From: an uncultured SAR86 cluster bacterium | Lineage (GTDB): Bacteria > Pseudomonadota > Gammaproteobacteria > Magnimaribacterales > AG-339-G14 | Assembly (NCBI GenBank): GCA_902562135.1 | Contig: CACESE010000002.1 | Span: 1-64,000, forward strand | Direction of reading: 5' to 3' | DNA length: 64,000 bases | Shown: piece by piece, positions 26,371 through 35,425 of the stretch | How the letters are laid out: the number at the start of each line of letters is the position of its first letter | Position numbering within the stretch: the stretch's first letter is position 1 | Position numbers and translations under genes: made by a program | The notes under the pieces: model-generated | Databases searched by the model: none | The model's input: only the letters and a program-made list of their open reading frames with translations | What the model was told of the DNA's origin: nothing

Positions 26371-28400
26371 GAATTTGAGATAAATTTTTCTAAATTAGAA
26401 TCAGTAACGATTTTAACATCATACTCTTTTGCCTTTTGAAGTTTTGATCCTGAATCTTCTCCAGCAATTAAGAAATCTGTTTTCTTAGAAACACTATTTG
26501 AAATTTTTGCACCTAAACCTTCTAATTTAAATTTTAATATTTCTCTTGAATAACCCGATAATCTGCCAGTTATAACAATCGTTTTATCAGTTAAATGACT
26601 TGTCTTTACAGAAACTGGAGGCTTAAGATCAAGGCCTGACTTTACTAATTCTTGAATAAGACTCAAATTTTTTTCGTTGGAAAAAAATTTTTCTAAATTA
26701 CTAGCAGCTACTTCACCAACATCGTTGACTGAAATAAAATCATCGTAAGATGCTTTGGATAATTTATCTAAAGAGGTAAAAAAATTAGATAAATTTTTAG
26801 AAGTTTCTAAACCTATTTCTTTAATGCCAAGGGCGTAGATAAATCTGTAGAGATCGGTTTTCAAACTTGACTTAATAGATTCCAAAAGCTTCTTAGTTGA
26901 TTTATCAGCAAAACCTTCTAAAGATAAAATATTTTCTGATGTAATTTTGAAAAGATCTGGTAAAGATTTAATAAATTCTTTTTCAATAAATAAGTCAATT
27001 GTCCTTTGTCCTAAACCATCAATATCCATCGCATTTCTTGAAACAAAATGTTTTAAGGTTTCTTTAAATTGAGAGAACCCAAAACAATTTTTATTAGTAG
27101 TTGATAATAAACTCGTATCCAATAATGGAGTGTTAAGCTCAAAAAAGGAAACTGGATTACTGCAAGTTGGACAAGAGCTAGGCATCGTTATTTTTTTTCT
27201 ATTTGGCTTCCTTTTTTTTAAAATAACTTCAGTTACCTTTGGAATTACATCTCCAGCCCTTATTATTTTTACATAATCTCCTACTCGTACATCAAGTCTT
27301 TTTACCTCATCCATATTATGAAGCGTAGCATTAGAGATTGTTACTCCCCCCAGTTTTACAGGTTTTAAGTTTGCTACAGGAGTCAAAACTCCCGTTCTAC
27401 CCATCTGGAAGGAAATTGAAAGAATCTCAGTCTCCCCTTGCTCTGCTAAAAATTTCTTAGCAATAGCCCATCTTGGTGATCTAGAAGAATTACCCAATCT
27501 TTCTTGAAGTGATTTATCATTAATTTTTACAACTATTCCATCTATTTCATAATTTAATTTTTCTCTTTTAGCTGTCATTTTAAGTATTTGTCTATTTACT
27601 TTGTCGAGATTTTCGCAAAAGTAAATTTCATCAGAAACTGGAAGCCCCCAATCTTTGAACTTGCTAATCATTTCTTTTTGAGTGTTAAAGAAATTCCCCT
27701 TGGAAATAAAACCTACACTATGACAGAAAACTTTTAATGGTCTTTCTAATGCAATTTTCGAATCCAACTGTCTTATACTTCCTGCTACAAAATTTCTAGG
27801 ATTAGCAAAAACCTTTTGACCTCTTTTTTCAAAGTTTTGATTTATTTTTTTAAAATCATTTAATTCAACAAATATTTCTCCCCTAATTTCTATTTCGTCA
27901 GGAAAATTATTTGTTAAAGATTTAGGAATTTCCGAAATCGTTTTAATATTATGCGTGACTTCTTCACCAACTACCCCGTCACCTCTTGTACCCGCTTTTG
28001 TCAAAATACCTTTTTTATAAAATAGACTTATTGCTACTCCATCAATTTTTGGCTCCACTAAATATGAAAAATTTACTTTTTCTTTGATCTTATTTTGATT
28101 TCTCTTTTCAAAATCACTTAAGTCTTCCTCACTAAATGCGTTGTCTAGGGATAGCATTGGTATTAAGTGCTCAAAAGATGATAATTCGGATAGTTTTATT
28201 GCTCCAACTAAGTTCGAAGGCGAATCAGAGATATCTAAAAAGTTATATTTTTTTTCAAGCTCCTTTAATTGTTTAAAAAGTTGATCGAATTCTTGATCTG
28301 ATATTTCAGGATTATCTTCAGAGTGATATTTATTATTATGAAATCTTATTGTCTCTTTAAGATAAATGTGTTCTTTCTGGATATCTTCTTTCGATACCAT
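26367..28400 (-). CDS. ligA: NAD-dependent DNA ligase with incomplete zinc-finger cysteines
   Basis: Seals nicks during replication and repair. 677 aa in the usual order: Ia domain, adenylation domain with the lysine nucleophile in EPKIDGVAIS (Lys118), OB fold (ISFQMGRTGVLTPVANL), zinc finger, HhH repeats and a C-terminal BRCT (about 600-677, DKTIVITGRLSGYSREI). The zinc region has CPTC (410, 413) and Cys439, but the position expected for the third Cys is Thr434, and a two-residue insertion follows. It sits 3 bases after zipA, the common gammaproteobacterial order. Confidence 0.96.
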   Translation of the reverse strand: MVSKEDIQKEHIYLKETIRFHNNKYHSEDNPEISDQEFDQLFKQLKELEKKYNFLDISDSPSNLVGAIKLSELSSFEHLIPMLSLDNAFSEEDLSDFEKRNQNKIKEKVNFSYLVEPKIDGVAISLFYKKGILTKAGTRGDGVVGEEVTHNIKTISEIPKSLTNNFPDEIEIRGEIFVELNDFKKINQNFEKRGQKVFANPRNFVAGSIRQLDSKIALERPLKVFCHSVGFISKGNFFNTQKEMISKFKDWGLPVSDEIYFCENLDKVNRQILKMTAKREKLNYEIDGIVVKINDKSLQERLGNSSRSPRWAIAKKFLAEQGETEILSISFQMGRTGVLTPVANLKPVKLGGVTISNATLHNMDEVKRLDVRVGDYVKIIRAGDVIPKVTEVILKKRKPNRKKITMPSSCPTCSNPVSFFELNTPLLDTSLLSTTNKNCFGFSQFKETLKHFVSRNAMDIDGLGQRTIDLFIEKEFIKSLPDLFKITSENILSLEGFADKSTKKLLESIKSSLKTDLYRFIYALGIKEIGLETSKNLSNFFTSLDKLSKASYDDFISVNDVGEVAASNLEKFFSNEKNLSLIQELVKSGLDLKPPVSVKTSHLTDKTIVITGRLSGYSREILKFKLEGLGAKISNSVSKKTDFLIAGEDSGSKLQKAKEYDVKIVTDSNLEKFISNS

Positions 28401-28403
28401 ATA

Positions 28404-29060
28404 CTAAGCAATATTATTTAAATCAAACTCTTCAGCAATCTGAGAGTAATGTTCAACCATTTGCTGAGTGAGAATATTTCTATCGGCGTCTAATATTTGA
28501 GTGGAATAGTTTTTAGCTGTTATTTCAGAAAATCTAATTAATTCTGTCAATGCATTGACGGAATTACTCTTAGGTTTCATTGAATAAATTAAAGTCATTA
28601 CAGAAGTAGATAAAATATTTTCATCCTCCGAAAATTTACCGGGATTTAATCCATTAACAAACATAAAATTATTTCCATCTTCTAAAATTATCCTGAACCA
28701 ACCACCTTCATCAATGAAGCTGAATTCAGAACTTTCAAGAAAATTAATTAAATTTTGGTATTCAAAGACTTGTTCTTCAGCTTCTAAATGAATGGTAATA
28801 AGATCTGAGTTTTCTTCCGCACGGAAAACAGAATCATACTCAGCCTCTCCCTCAAACGTTTCTAAATCATCAATTTCGGATGGTTCGCTAATAACTTCTT
28901 CGTCGGTTTTTAGTGTTGGTTCAAATAATTCTCTCGAATTTACTTTCTTATTTATTTCTATTGCTGATTTTTTTCCAAAAAAAATTCTTTTGAATATCAA
29001 AATTAATGTTACTGATATTGCTAAACCTAAAAGAATTATTATTATTTCATTAATGCTCAT
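28404..29060 (-). CDS. zipA: Cell division protein ZipA (short form)
   Basis: FtsZ-anchoring division protein. An N-terminal membrane helix (IIIILLGLAISVTLILIF, about 6-23) is followed by a short acidic linker and the C-terminal FtsZ-binding domain (about 85-218). Recognised by the domain's end, QILDADRNILTQQMVEHY, and by FMFVNGLNPGKF in its middle. At 218 aa it is well below the ~330 aa of E. coli; the Pro/Gln-rich linker is nearly absent. ATG overlaps the smc stop by one base. Gene order smc-zipA-ligA supports the assignment. Confidence 0.9.
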   Translation of the reverse strand: MSINEIIIILLGLAISVTLILIFKRIFFGKKSAIEINKKVNSRELFEPTLKTDEEVISEPSEIDDLETFEGEAEYDSVFRAEENSDLITIHLEAEEQVFEYQNLINFLESSEFSFIDEGGWFRIILEDGNNFMFVNGLNPGKFSEDENILSTSVMTLIYSMKPKSNSVNALTELIRFSEITAKNYSTQILDADRNILTQQMVEHYSQIAEEFDLNNIA

Positions 29061-31492
29061 TATACCGCTGCTAATTTAATCGCCTCATCTATATCAACTG
29101 TCACTAATCTTGAAACACCCGGTTCTTGCATTGTAACTCCTATCAAATGTTTACTTTTTTCCATAGAAATTTTGTTATGAGTGACAAATATAAATTGAAC
29201 TTGATTAGACATTTCTTCAACCATATTAATAAATCTTGAGGTATTAAAGTCATCTAAGGGAGCATCAATTTCATCCAAAATACAGAAAGGAGCTGGATTC
29301 AAAGAAAAGAAAGAAAAAACTAAAGCTATAGAAGACAATGCTTTCTCCCCTCCCGATAACTGAGATACATTAACGTTTTTCTTACCAGGCGGCATTGCTT
29401 TAAAAACGATACCTGTATCTAGGATATCATCTGAAGTTGTTTCTAATTTTGCATGACCACCACCAAATAATTTGGGAAACAGTTCAGCAATCTTTATATT
29501 CAAACTATCATAAGTATCTTTAAACAACGTCTTTGATTCTTGATCAATTTTTTTGATAGCATTTTCTAGAGTTTTCAATGCGCTTTCTAACTCTTCAATT
29601 TGATCGACGATTTCTTTTTTTCTTTCTTCTTCAATTTTAAATTCTTCTGTTGCTGCTAGATTAATTGGACCAATTCTTTCTATAGACTGTTCTACTTTCG
29701 TTATTTCATCGATGAAGTTTTCTTCAGTGTCATTTGCTGACAATTCACCTAAAAGGACATTAATGTCATACCCATCTTTTTCAAGCTGTTTCAAGTAAAT
29801 TTCAGCTTCAGAAAGATAGCCTTGTCTATTTATTTTTGAATCCTGCGAATCTTTACGGATTCTTTCTATTTCTATATCAGACTCATGCAAAGATCGTTCA
29901 AGAGTTCTTATTTCTTCAGAAAGATTAGAAAATTCATTTCTTATTTCAGTCAAAGAATCTTCTACGGAACTTCTAGAATCTAGTAAAGGCTTTATATCTA
30001 CTTCCAGTTTCTTAATTGGCTCGTCTAATGCGCTAATATCAGAGGAAACTTGTACAAGCTGATTTTTCTTATTTTCTTCATCATTTATGTAAGATTCTTT
30101 TTCACTAGAAATTTGAGCTATCTTGACTTTCAAATTTGTAATTTCAGAACTCAAGCTCAATAACTTGTCTTTTTGAACAGTAAATTTCTCTTCCTGTTTT
30201 GAAGTCTGATTTTCTATAGCTTCTACGAGTTTTTTTATTTTGCTGTCAAATTTTAAAACTGTATCAAGAGTATCTTCTAAATTTTTCGCTTTGAAATTAT
30301 TAAAATCTCTTCTATAGGTCTCTAGGTTCGATTTTAATTCTTCAACCTCCAGCAATAGTTGTTTGGATAAAAAAATCGGAGACAGAGCACCATCGAGCTG
30401 AGAGATTGAAGCATCCATTTTTTGAAGCAACGGTTCTTTTTCTTTTAGCTCTGCTTGAAGCTCAATTAATTTATTATTGTTTCTCTCGTGTAATCCTTCA
30501 AAATTTCTAATTTCATTTTTTAAATTAGCTTCTTGTTGAATCAAGTCATTTCTTTGCCCTTTCAAGAATACAAGTTCTTGCTCAGACTTTGAGAGCTTAG
30601 CTCCACTTGAATAAAACTCTTCTTGAGTTTTATTTATTTCTAGTTGGATTTCATCCTGTCTAACTTTTGATTTATCGATTGTAGATTGAATTCCTTGTTT
30701 ATTAGAATTTACTTTTTCTATTTCTAATTCAATTTCTTTAATCGATAAATTTAACTTTGTTGCGGCTTCAGTTTTTTGCTGCCAATTGAAAGTTTTAAGA
30801 AGAGAATTTAATTTTTTTTCTTTGTCTTTAAGTTCATTGTATCTCTCCGCGGACTTAACTTGTTGTTTTAACTTTAGCAGCTGTCGATCAATTTCATCTT
30901 TCAAGTCAGATACCCTATTTAAATTTTCTTTAGTTCTTTTAATCCTTGATTCTGTCTCTTTTCTTCTTTCTTTATAAACCGAGATGCCAGCGACCTCTTC
31001 AATGTATGCTCTTAACTCCTCTGGTTTTGAGCTAATAAGCTTAGTTGCCATTTCCTGTTCTATAACCGCATAACTTCTTGGACCCAATCCCGTGCCTAAA
31101 AAGATATCGGTTATATCTTTTCTTCTGCATTCTGAGTTATTCAAGTAGTAAGTTGATTTACCATCTATATCTACAGTTCTTTTCACGCTGATTTCTGAAT
31201 AAGAAGAATATTCTCCACCAATTCTGCCATCGTCGTTATCGAATAAAAGCTCAACTGATGCTCTTGCTGATGGCGCTCTTGAGGAGGAACCATTAAAAAT
31301 GATGTCTGCCATTGATTCTCCTCTTAGATTTTTAGCTGAAATTTCACCCATAACCCATCTGACAGCATCAATGATATTAGATTTACCGCAACCATTAGGG
31401 CCTACAACTCCTGACATTTCGCTGGGGAAGGCTATCTTCGTTGGATCAACGAAAGATTTAAAACCTGATAGGCTAATGTTTTTTAACCTCAT
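29060..31492 (-). CDS. smc: SMC chromosome-segregation ATPase lacking a visible hinge domain
   Basis: Head domain halves are complete: Walker A GPNGCGKS at 31-38, Q-loop region VIEQEMATKLISSKPEELRA, signature LSGGEK at 712-717, Walker B CILDEIDAPLDD near 737-748, and the switch VTHNK. Total length is 810 aa against about 1150-1180 for typical bacterial SMC. Between the coils (about 170-350 and 400-570) only a short stretch around 355-400 (SQLDGALSPIFLSKQ) remains, with no hinge-like globular sequence. The reading frame is continuous. Role: DNA loop extrusion/condensation. It lies downstream of the ccm operon by 43 bases. ScpA/ScpB are not in the window. Confidence 0.9.
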   Translation of the reverse strand: MRLKNISLSGFKSFVDPTKIAFPSEMSGVVGPNGCGKSNIIDAVRWVMGEISAKNLRGESMADIIFNGSSSRAPSARASVELLFDNDDGRIGGEYSSYSEISVKRTVDIDGKSTYYLNNSECRRKDITDIFLGTGLGPRSYAVIEQEMATKLISSKPEELRAYIEEVAGISVYKERRKETESRIKRTKENLNRVSDLKDEIDRQLLKLKQQVKSAERYNELKDKEKKLNSLLKTFNWQQKTEAATKLNLSIKEIELEIEKVNSNKQGIQSTIDKSKVRQDEIQLEINKTQEEFYSSGAKLSKSEQELVFLKGQRNDLIQQEANLKNEIRNFEGLHERNNNKLIELQAELKEKEPLLQKMDASISQLDGALSPIFLSKQLLLEVEELKSNLETYRRDFNNFKAKNLEDTLDTVLKFDSKIKKLVEAIENQTSKQEEKFTVQKDKLLSLSSEITNLKVKIAQISSEKESYINDEENKKNQLVQVSSDISALDEPIKKLEVDIKPLLDSRSSVEDSLTEIRNEFSNLSEEIRTLERSLHESDIEIERIRKDSQDSKINRQGYLSEAEIYLKQLEKDGYDINVLLGELSANDTEENFIDEITKVEQSIERIGPINLAATEEFKIEEERKKEIVDQIEELESALKTLENAIKKIDQESKTLFKDTYDSLNIKIAELFPKLFGGGHAKLETTSDDILDTGIVFKAMPPGKKNVNVSQLSGGEKALSSIALVFSFFSLNPAPFCILDEIDAPLDDFNTSRFINMVEEMSNQVQFIFVTHNKISMEKSKHLIGVTMQEPGVSRLVTVDIDEAIKLAAV

Positions 31493-31535
31493 ACCAATAT
31501 AGAAAACATTATTTTATATGATTTCTAGCAATCAA

Positions 31536-32114
31536 TCATGTAAAAAAAATTATTCTTCTAAAGCTTTTATTGCAGCATTCATAACAATAATAAGTGATTT
31601 TTTTTTCTTCATCTGATTCCACATTGTCTAGTGCTATTGCCCAATGTTTAAGAGATTCCTGATAATTTTCATCGTTATAGAAAAAAAGCCCCTTTAAAGT
31701 TAGAGCTTTATAATTTGATGGATCTAAAAAGAGAGAGTTTTCTATATTTTTTAAAATAATTTCATCAAATTCCTTTGTATTCTTTAAGTACATAGACTCT
31801 GCATATCTTGCATAAATATCTGAATCAATCAGATTGGGATACCTATCCATAAATTCTTTATAAACCTTTGTTGACTGATCATAAAACCTTTTTGAAGAGA
31901 GATCCGCTGCGAGTAAATAAAGTTGTTCAGAGGAAAGTTTACTCTCCAATAGAGAATTAACATTATTATTCAGATTTTCTGCTAAAACCTGAGTTTCAGA
32001 GTTTTGATAAAAATTAGAGAACTGTAAGCTTTTAAGGTTATCAGTACCGAAGAAATAAAAATATACAAATACTGTTAATAACAAAGAAATGATAACGCTG
32101 AAAGTTTGATTCAT
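31536..32114 (-). CDS. ccmI: CcmI-like TPR protein, C-terminus shifted by an A9 run
   Basis: Membrane-anchored TPR protein presenting apocytochrome c to the haem-ligation complex. One N-terminal helix (about 6-24) precedes periplasmic TPR repeats with SNYKALTLKGLFFYNDENYQESLKHW as the clearest (shown in two halves: positions 142-167). Read literally, the end after DEEKK is ITYYCYECCNKSFRRIIFF, which does not look native. Removing one A from the A9 run (minus strand, 31598-31606) gives SLIIVMNAAIKALEE and a stop at 31550-31552, a good family-like ending. So this is either a sequence error, a natural variant, or a slippage site. It overlaps ccmH by 4 bases. Confidence 0.75.
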   Translation of the reverse strand: MNQTFSVIISLLLTVFVYFYFFGTDNLKSLQFSNFYQNSETQVLAENLNNNVNSLLESKLSSEQLYLLAADLSSKRFYDQSTKVYKEFMDRYPNLIDSDIYARYAESMYLKNTKEFDEIILKNIENSLFLDPSNYKALTLKGLFFYNDENYQESLKHWAIALDNVESDEEKKITYYCYECCNKSFRRIIFFT

Positions 32115-32485
32115 TTATGTTTAATTTTAAATAAAGCTAACAATGCCAAAAATACTAAAATCAATGGGAAAATGTATAGTAACAAAGTCGATAAATTTCG
32201 AGGTGGAGAGAATAAAACATCATCTCCAAATTTGCTTGCTACTTGATCTTTTATTTCAGATTTGGTTTTTCCTTTTGAAATTTCCTTGTAAATAAAATCT
32301 TTAATATCCAAGGCAATTGGTGCAGATGAGCCGCTTACATTTGAACCAGCGCATAGCGGACAACCTATTTCATAAGTTAATTCATCAAATAAGTTTTTTT
32401 GAGCCTCAGATTCAAACGAGAAAAGATTTGTTTCAGCAAAACTCAATGCGGAAATAAATAACAAAGAAATTAATAGTTTAATCAT
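32111..32485 (-). CDS. ccmH: Cytochrome c biogenesis thiol-redox protein CcmH
   Basis: Reduces apocytochrome CxxCH thiols before haem attachment. 124 aa: signal peptide (1-17), the redox pair in IGCPLCAGSNV (Cys42, Cys45), a helix bundle with IYKEISKGKTKSEIKDQV, and a C-terminal membrane helix (about 100-118). It is the short CcmH form, the TPR part being the separate ccmI downstream. The residue before the first Cys is Gly where Arg is usual (LRCxxC). It overlaps ccmG by 8 bases. Confidence 0.93.
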   Translation of the reverse strand: MIKLLISLLFISALSFAETNLFSFESEAQKNLFDELTYEIGCPLCAGSNVSGSSAPIALDIKDFIYKEISKGKTKSEIKDQVASKFGDDVLFSPPRNLSTLLLYIFPLILVFLALLALFKIKHK

Positions 32486-32987
32486 TTATTAAAGGGAGAA
32501 AATTTTTATTCCAGATTTTCTCATCCATTATGCCAATATGTTTATATAAAATTTTATTTTGTTTATTAACCAAATAAGTTTCAGGCGCTCCAGCAACTCC
32601 TAATTCAAAGCCTAACTCGCCCTTTTGATCTAATATATTGTTACTGAAGGGATTCCCGAACTGAATAAGCCATTTGTTTGCTTTTTCTAAATTATCTTTG
32701 TAATTAAGACCAATGATTTTAAAATTTTGATTTTTTAAGGACATTAAAAATCCATGTTCTAATTTGCAATTAATACACCAAGTCGCCCAGACATTTATTA
32801 ATTTATACTCATCTTCTTTAAATATTGATTGATCAATCTTTTTTCCATTTAAGTCAGTCATATTAAAATAAGGAATATCAGAAACTATTAAAGGTTCTTT
32901 TTTTTCAGAATTTAAGTTCCACACAAAAAGTAATGAAATTATTCCCACAAATACCAAAGGCAATAGTATTAGATAATTTTTATTCAT
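32478..32987 (-). CDS. ccmG: Thiol:disulfide interchange protein CcmG/DsbE
   Basis: Periplasmic thioredoxin-like reductant for CcmH/apocytochrome. An uncleaved membrane anchor (about 5-24) is followed by a thioredoxin fold with VWATWCINCKLEH (Cys71, Cys74) and GVAGAPETYLV, the CcmG-specific cis-Pro loop. 169 aa is standard. Start overlaps ccmF (ATGA). Confidence 0.96.
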   Translation of the reverse strand: MNKNYLILLPLVFVGIISLLFVWNLNSEKKEPLIVSDIPYFNMTDLNGKKIDQSIFKEDEYKLINVWATWCINCKLEHGFLMSLKNQNFKIIGLNYKDNLEKANKWLIQFGNPFSNNILDQKGELGFELGVAGAPETYLVNKQNKILYKHIGIMDEKIWNKNFLPLIND

Positions 32988-34876
32988 TTAACAAACATTC
33001 TTCTAGAAAAAGAAAAGATTCCTCCTAAGCACATCAAAATTGAACCCAACCATATAAACCTAACAAAAGGCTTGGTTTGTAACTTGGCAATCCATTCTCC
33101 TGAGTCAAGTCTTTCACTCAAACTTATGTAAACATCTTCCTTTGGAGTAATTGCAATAGCGGATTCTGTCATAATGCTTCTAGATGCAGGATAGAAAGAC
33201 TTTTCTGGTATTAAGTCAAAGTTCTTTCCGTTACCAAGGTTTTCTACATTAAAAATAGCTATCTGTGAATAAAAGTTAGATTCTTCTTTGAAATCTTCTG
33301 CGGTCAAAGTAAATTCATAATTACTTAACGTCGCGCTTTCTCCAATTTCTAAAATAACCTCTTTTGAATTGGAATGACTTGAAACCACGCCGATTCCAAA
33401 AATAGTTACTGCAATTCCAATGTGGGCAAGGTTCATTCCTAATTTATTAAGGAAGATTTTCTTGTCATTATAAGTTTTTAATGCAGAAATTATGACTCCT
33501 GAAAGAATAAATGAAATCATGATGATGCCTAATACATTAAACAAACTGAGAAAATTGAATATTAAATAAGAAAAAATAAATGAAATAAAAATTATCAAAC
33601 TCACAGTAAATAGAAAAGATTTGATTGAGTTTGCAGAAGAGCCCCAGTTCGTAAGAACGCCATAGCCTTGAAAAAAAGCTAGAAAAAAAGCTATGGGAAC
33701 CGTAACTAGATTGAAATATGGCGCTCCGACACTTATGGTCTTACCACCACTGAAAATTTCATAAAAAATAGGATAGACCGTTCCAAATAGAATTATTACA
33801 GCAAGTATCACTAAGAATAAATTATTAATTAATAGAAAGTACTCTTTCGAAATAATTGAATAATTTAATGAATTATTATCTGAAATTTCTGATCTAAAAA
33901 AAATAAAAAAAGAATACAAGGTGATTGCTAATGTAATCAAGAGAAGTATCAAGCCCCTTTCAGGATCTAAAGCAAAAGAATGTACAGAAGTTAGAATTCC
34001 AGATCTAACCAGGAACATTCCTATAAAGCATCCAATGACGCTGAGAATTGATAATAGTATGGTCCAATTATTAAAAATTTTTCTTGAATTACTTACAATA
34101 GCTGAATGAAATAATGCCGTTGCTAATAACCAAGGGACTAAAGAAGAATTTTCAACAGGATCCCAAAACCACCAACCACCCCAACCTAATTCGTAGTAAG
34201 CCCACCAACTGCCTAAAGCAATACCTAAAGTTAAAAAAGACCATGAAATTACAGTCCAATTTCTTATATGCATCGTCCAACCTTCTGAAACATTAAAACA
34301 TCTAGCTAAAGCAAGAGAGAAAGGAATTATTAGCCCTGCATAACCAAGATAGAGAATCGGAGGATGGATGGTGAAAGCAAAATCTTGAAGCAATGGATTG
34401 AGGTCAGTGCCAGACATTGAGGCAATTGGAATTAGTCTTTCAAAAGGATTTGAAGAGAAAATAATAAATCCTAATAACGAAAATAGAATTAAATGAGCAA
34501 ATGAAAGCACAAGATTTTTTTCTTCAATCTTTGAATACGAACTTAGCAAATTAAAAATCACCATCCAGATACTTATTATTAATACAAAAAGCAAAAGCGA
34601 TCCTTCATGACCGCCCCAGAGAGCCGAAAATTTGTAATACATCGGAAGATTCGGATTAGAATTATTAGCTACATAAAGGACACTAAAATCATCAGTTAAA
34701 AAAGAAAATTCAAGAATGAAAAAACTAGCTAATAATAAGGTAAATATTAAATAAATATTTTTACTGAGATCAAAGATTTTTATATCGGCATAATATGAAT
34801 AAGTTGCACTTATGAAACTCAATAATGAAACTGAGAATGCAAGAATTAATAGAATATTACCAATTTCAGGAATCAT
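32984..34876 (-). CDS. ccmF: Haem lyase subunit CcmF
   Basis: Polytopic haem-handling protein (630 aa, about 14-15 membrane helices) of the holocytochrome c synthetase complex. The WWD domain is seen as WGGWWFWDPVENSSLVPWL near 236-254. The upstream WGGHEGSLLLFVL, TIHPPILYLGYAG and the SVHSFALDPERG region are conserved, and a periplasmic domain precedes the last helix. It begins 2 bases after ccmE. Confidence 0.97.
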   Translation of the reverse strand: MIPEIGNILLILAFSVSLLSFISATYSYYADIKIFDLSKNIYLIFTLLLASFFILEFSFLTDDFSVLYVANNSNPNLPMYYKFSALWGGHEGSLLLFVLIISIWMVIFNLLSSYSKIEEKNLVLSFAHLILFSLLGFIIFSSNPFERLIPIASMSGTDLNPLLQDFAFTIHPPILYLGYAGLIIPFSLALARCFNVSEGWTMHIRNWTVISWSFLTLGIALGSWWAYYELGWGGWWFWDPVENSSLVPWLLATALFHSAIVSNSRKIFNNWTILLSILSVIGCFIGMFLVRSGILTSVHSFALDPERGLILLLITLAITLYSFFIFFRSEISDNNSLNYSIISKEYFLLINNLFLVILAVIILFGTVYPIFYEIFSGGKTISVGAPYFNLVTVPIAFFLAFFQGYGVLTNWGSSANSIKSFLFTVSLIIFISFIFSYLIFNFLSLFNVLGIIMISFILSGVIISALKTYNDKKIFLNKLGMNLAHIGIAVTIFGIGVVSSHSNSKEVILEIGESATLSNYEFTLTAEDFKEESNFYSQIAIFNVENLGNGKNFDLIPEKSFYPASRSIMTESAIAITPKEDVYISLSERLDSGEWIAKLQTKPFVRFIWLGSILMCLGGIFSFSRRMFVK

Positions 34877-34878
34877 AA

Positions 34879-35298
34879 TTACTCAAGAGCTTTTTTAACC
34901 TCTTTTGGCACATAATTTTCATCATGTTTAGCCAATATTTCATAAGCTATAAATTCGTTTGAAGTTGAATAAAAATACCCTGTTGCCACAACCCCTTTAT
35001 TTTCTTTGAATAAATCTGGTAACAGTCCTTCATAAGATACAGAAATAGTGTTTTTTAAGTCTGTAATCTCAAATTTAATTTTTAATGAATCTTTATCCCT
35101 TTTTAAAGAGTTTTCTTTAACTAATCCTCCTGCTCTTATAGATCTATCTGACATTGGAGGATTGTTCTTAAGATCTGTTGGGGAATAAAAAAGATTAATA
35201 TTTTCTTGTAAAGCAGAAAATACTAAAAAAATAGAAATAAGAATTGAAATTCCTACAAATAAAATAACATATATTCTATTTTTCCTATGTTGTTTCAA
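34879..35298 (-). CDS. ccmE: Haem chaperone CcmE
   Basis: Membrane-anchored periplasmic chaperone that binds haem covalently and passes it to CcmF. 139 aa: N-terminal anchor (about 9-30), beta-barrel with IRAGGLVKENSLKRD, and the haem-binding ILAKHDENYVP (His125, Tyr129). The only start fitting the family is TTG at 35298, which lies inside the end of ccmD (14-base overlap), so initiation is probably coupled to ccmD translation. Confidence 0.95.
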   Translation of the reverse strand: MKQHRKNRIYVILFVGISILISIFLVFSALQENINLFYSPTDLKNNPPMSDRSIRAGGLVKENSLKRDKDSLKIKFEITDLKNTISVSYEGLLPDLFKENKGVVATGYFYSTSNEFIAYEILAKHDENYVPKEVKKALE

Positions 35299-35425
35299 TT
35301 TTCTTTAAGTTTTTTTTAATTTTATTAAGTTTAATTAAGGGCCAAATATAATTAAACAGAAGAATAATTATCGTTAAGAAGCAAACTGACAATAAATGAA
35401 AATTTTCGCTAAATAGTTCAATCAT
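35285..35425 (-). CDS. ccmD: CcmD, small haem-exporter subunit
   Basis: A 46-codon frame between ccmC and ccmE, starting at ATG 35425 and ending TAG at 35285-35287. One hydrophobic helix (about 10-30, HLLSVCLLTIIILLFNYIWP) is followed by a Lys-rich tail, matching CcmD size and topology. It overlaps the ccmC stop by 8 bases and the ccmE start by 14. In the complex it stabilises CcmC-CcmE release from CcmAB. Sequence conservation in this family is low, so position and topology carry the call. Confidence 0.85.
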   Translation of the reverse strand: MIELFSENFHLLSVCFLTIIILLFNYIWPLIKLNKIKKNLKKIETT

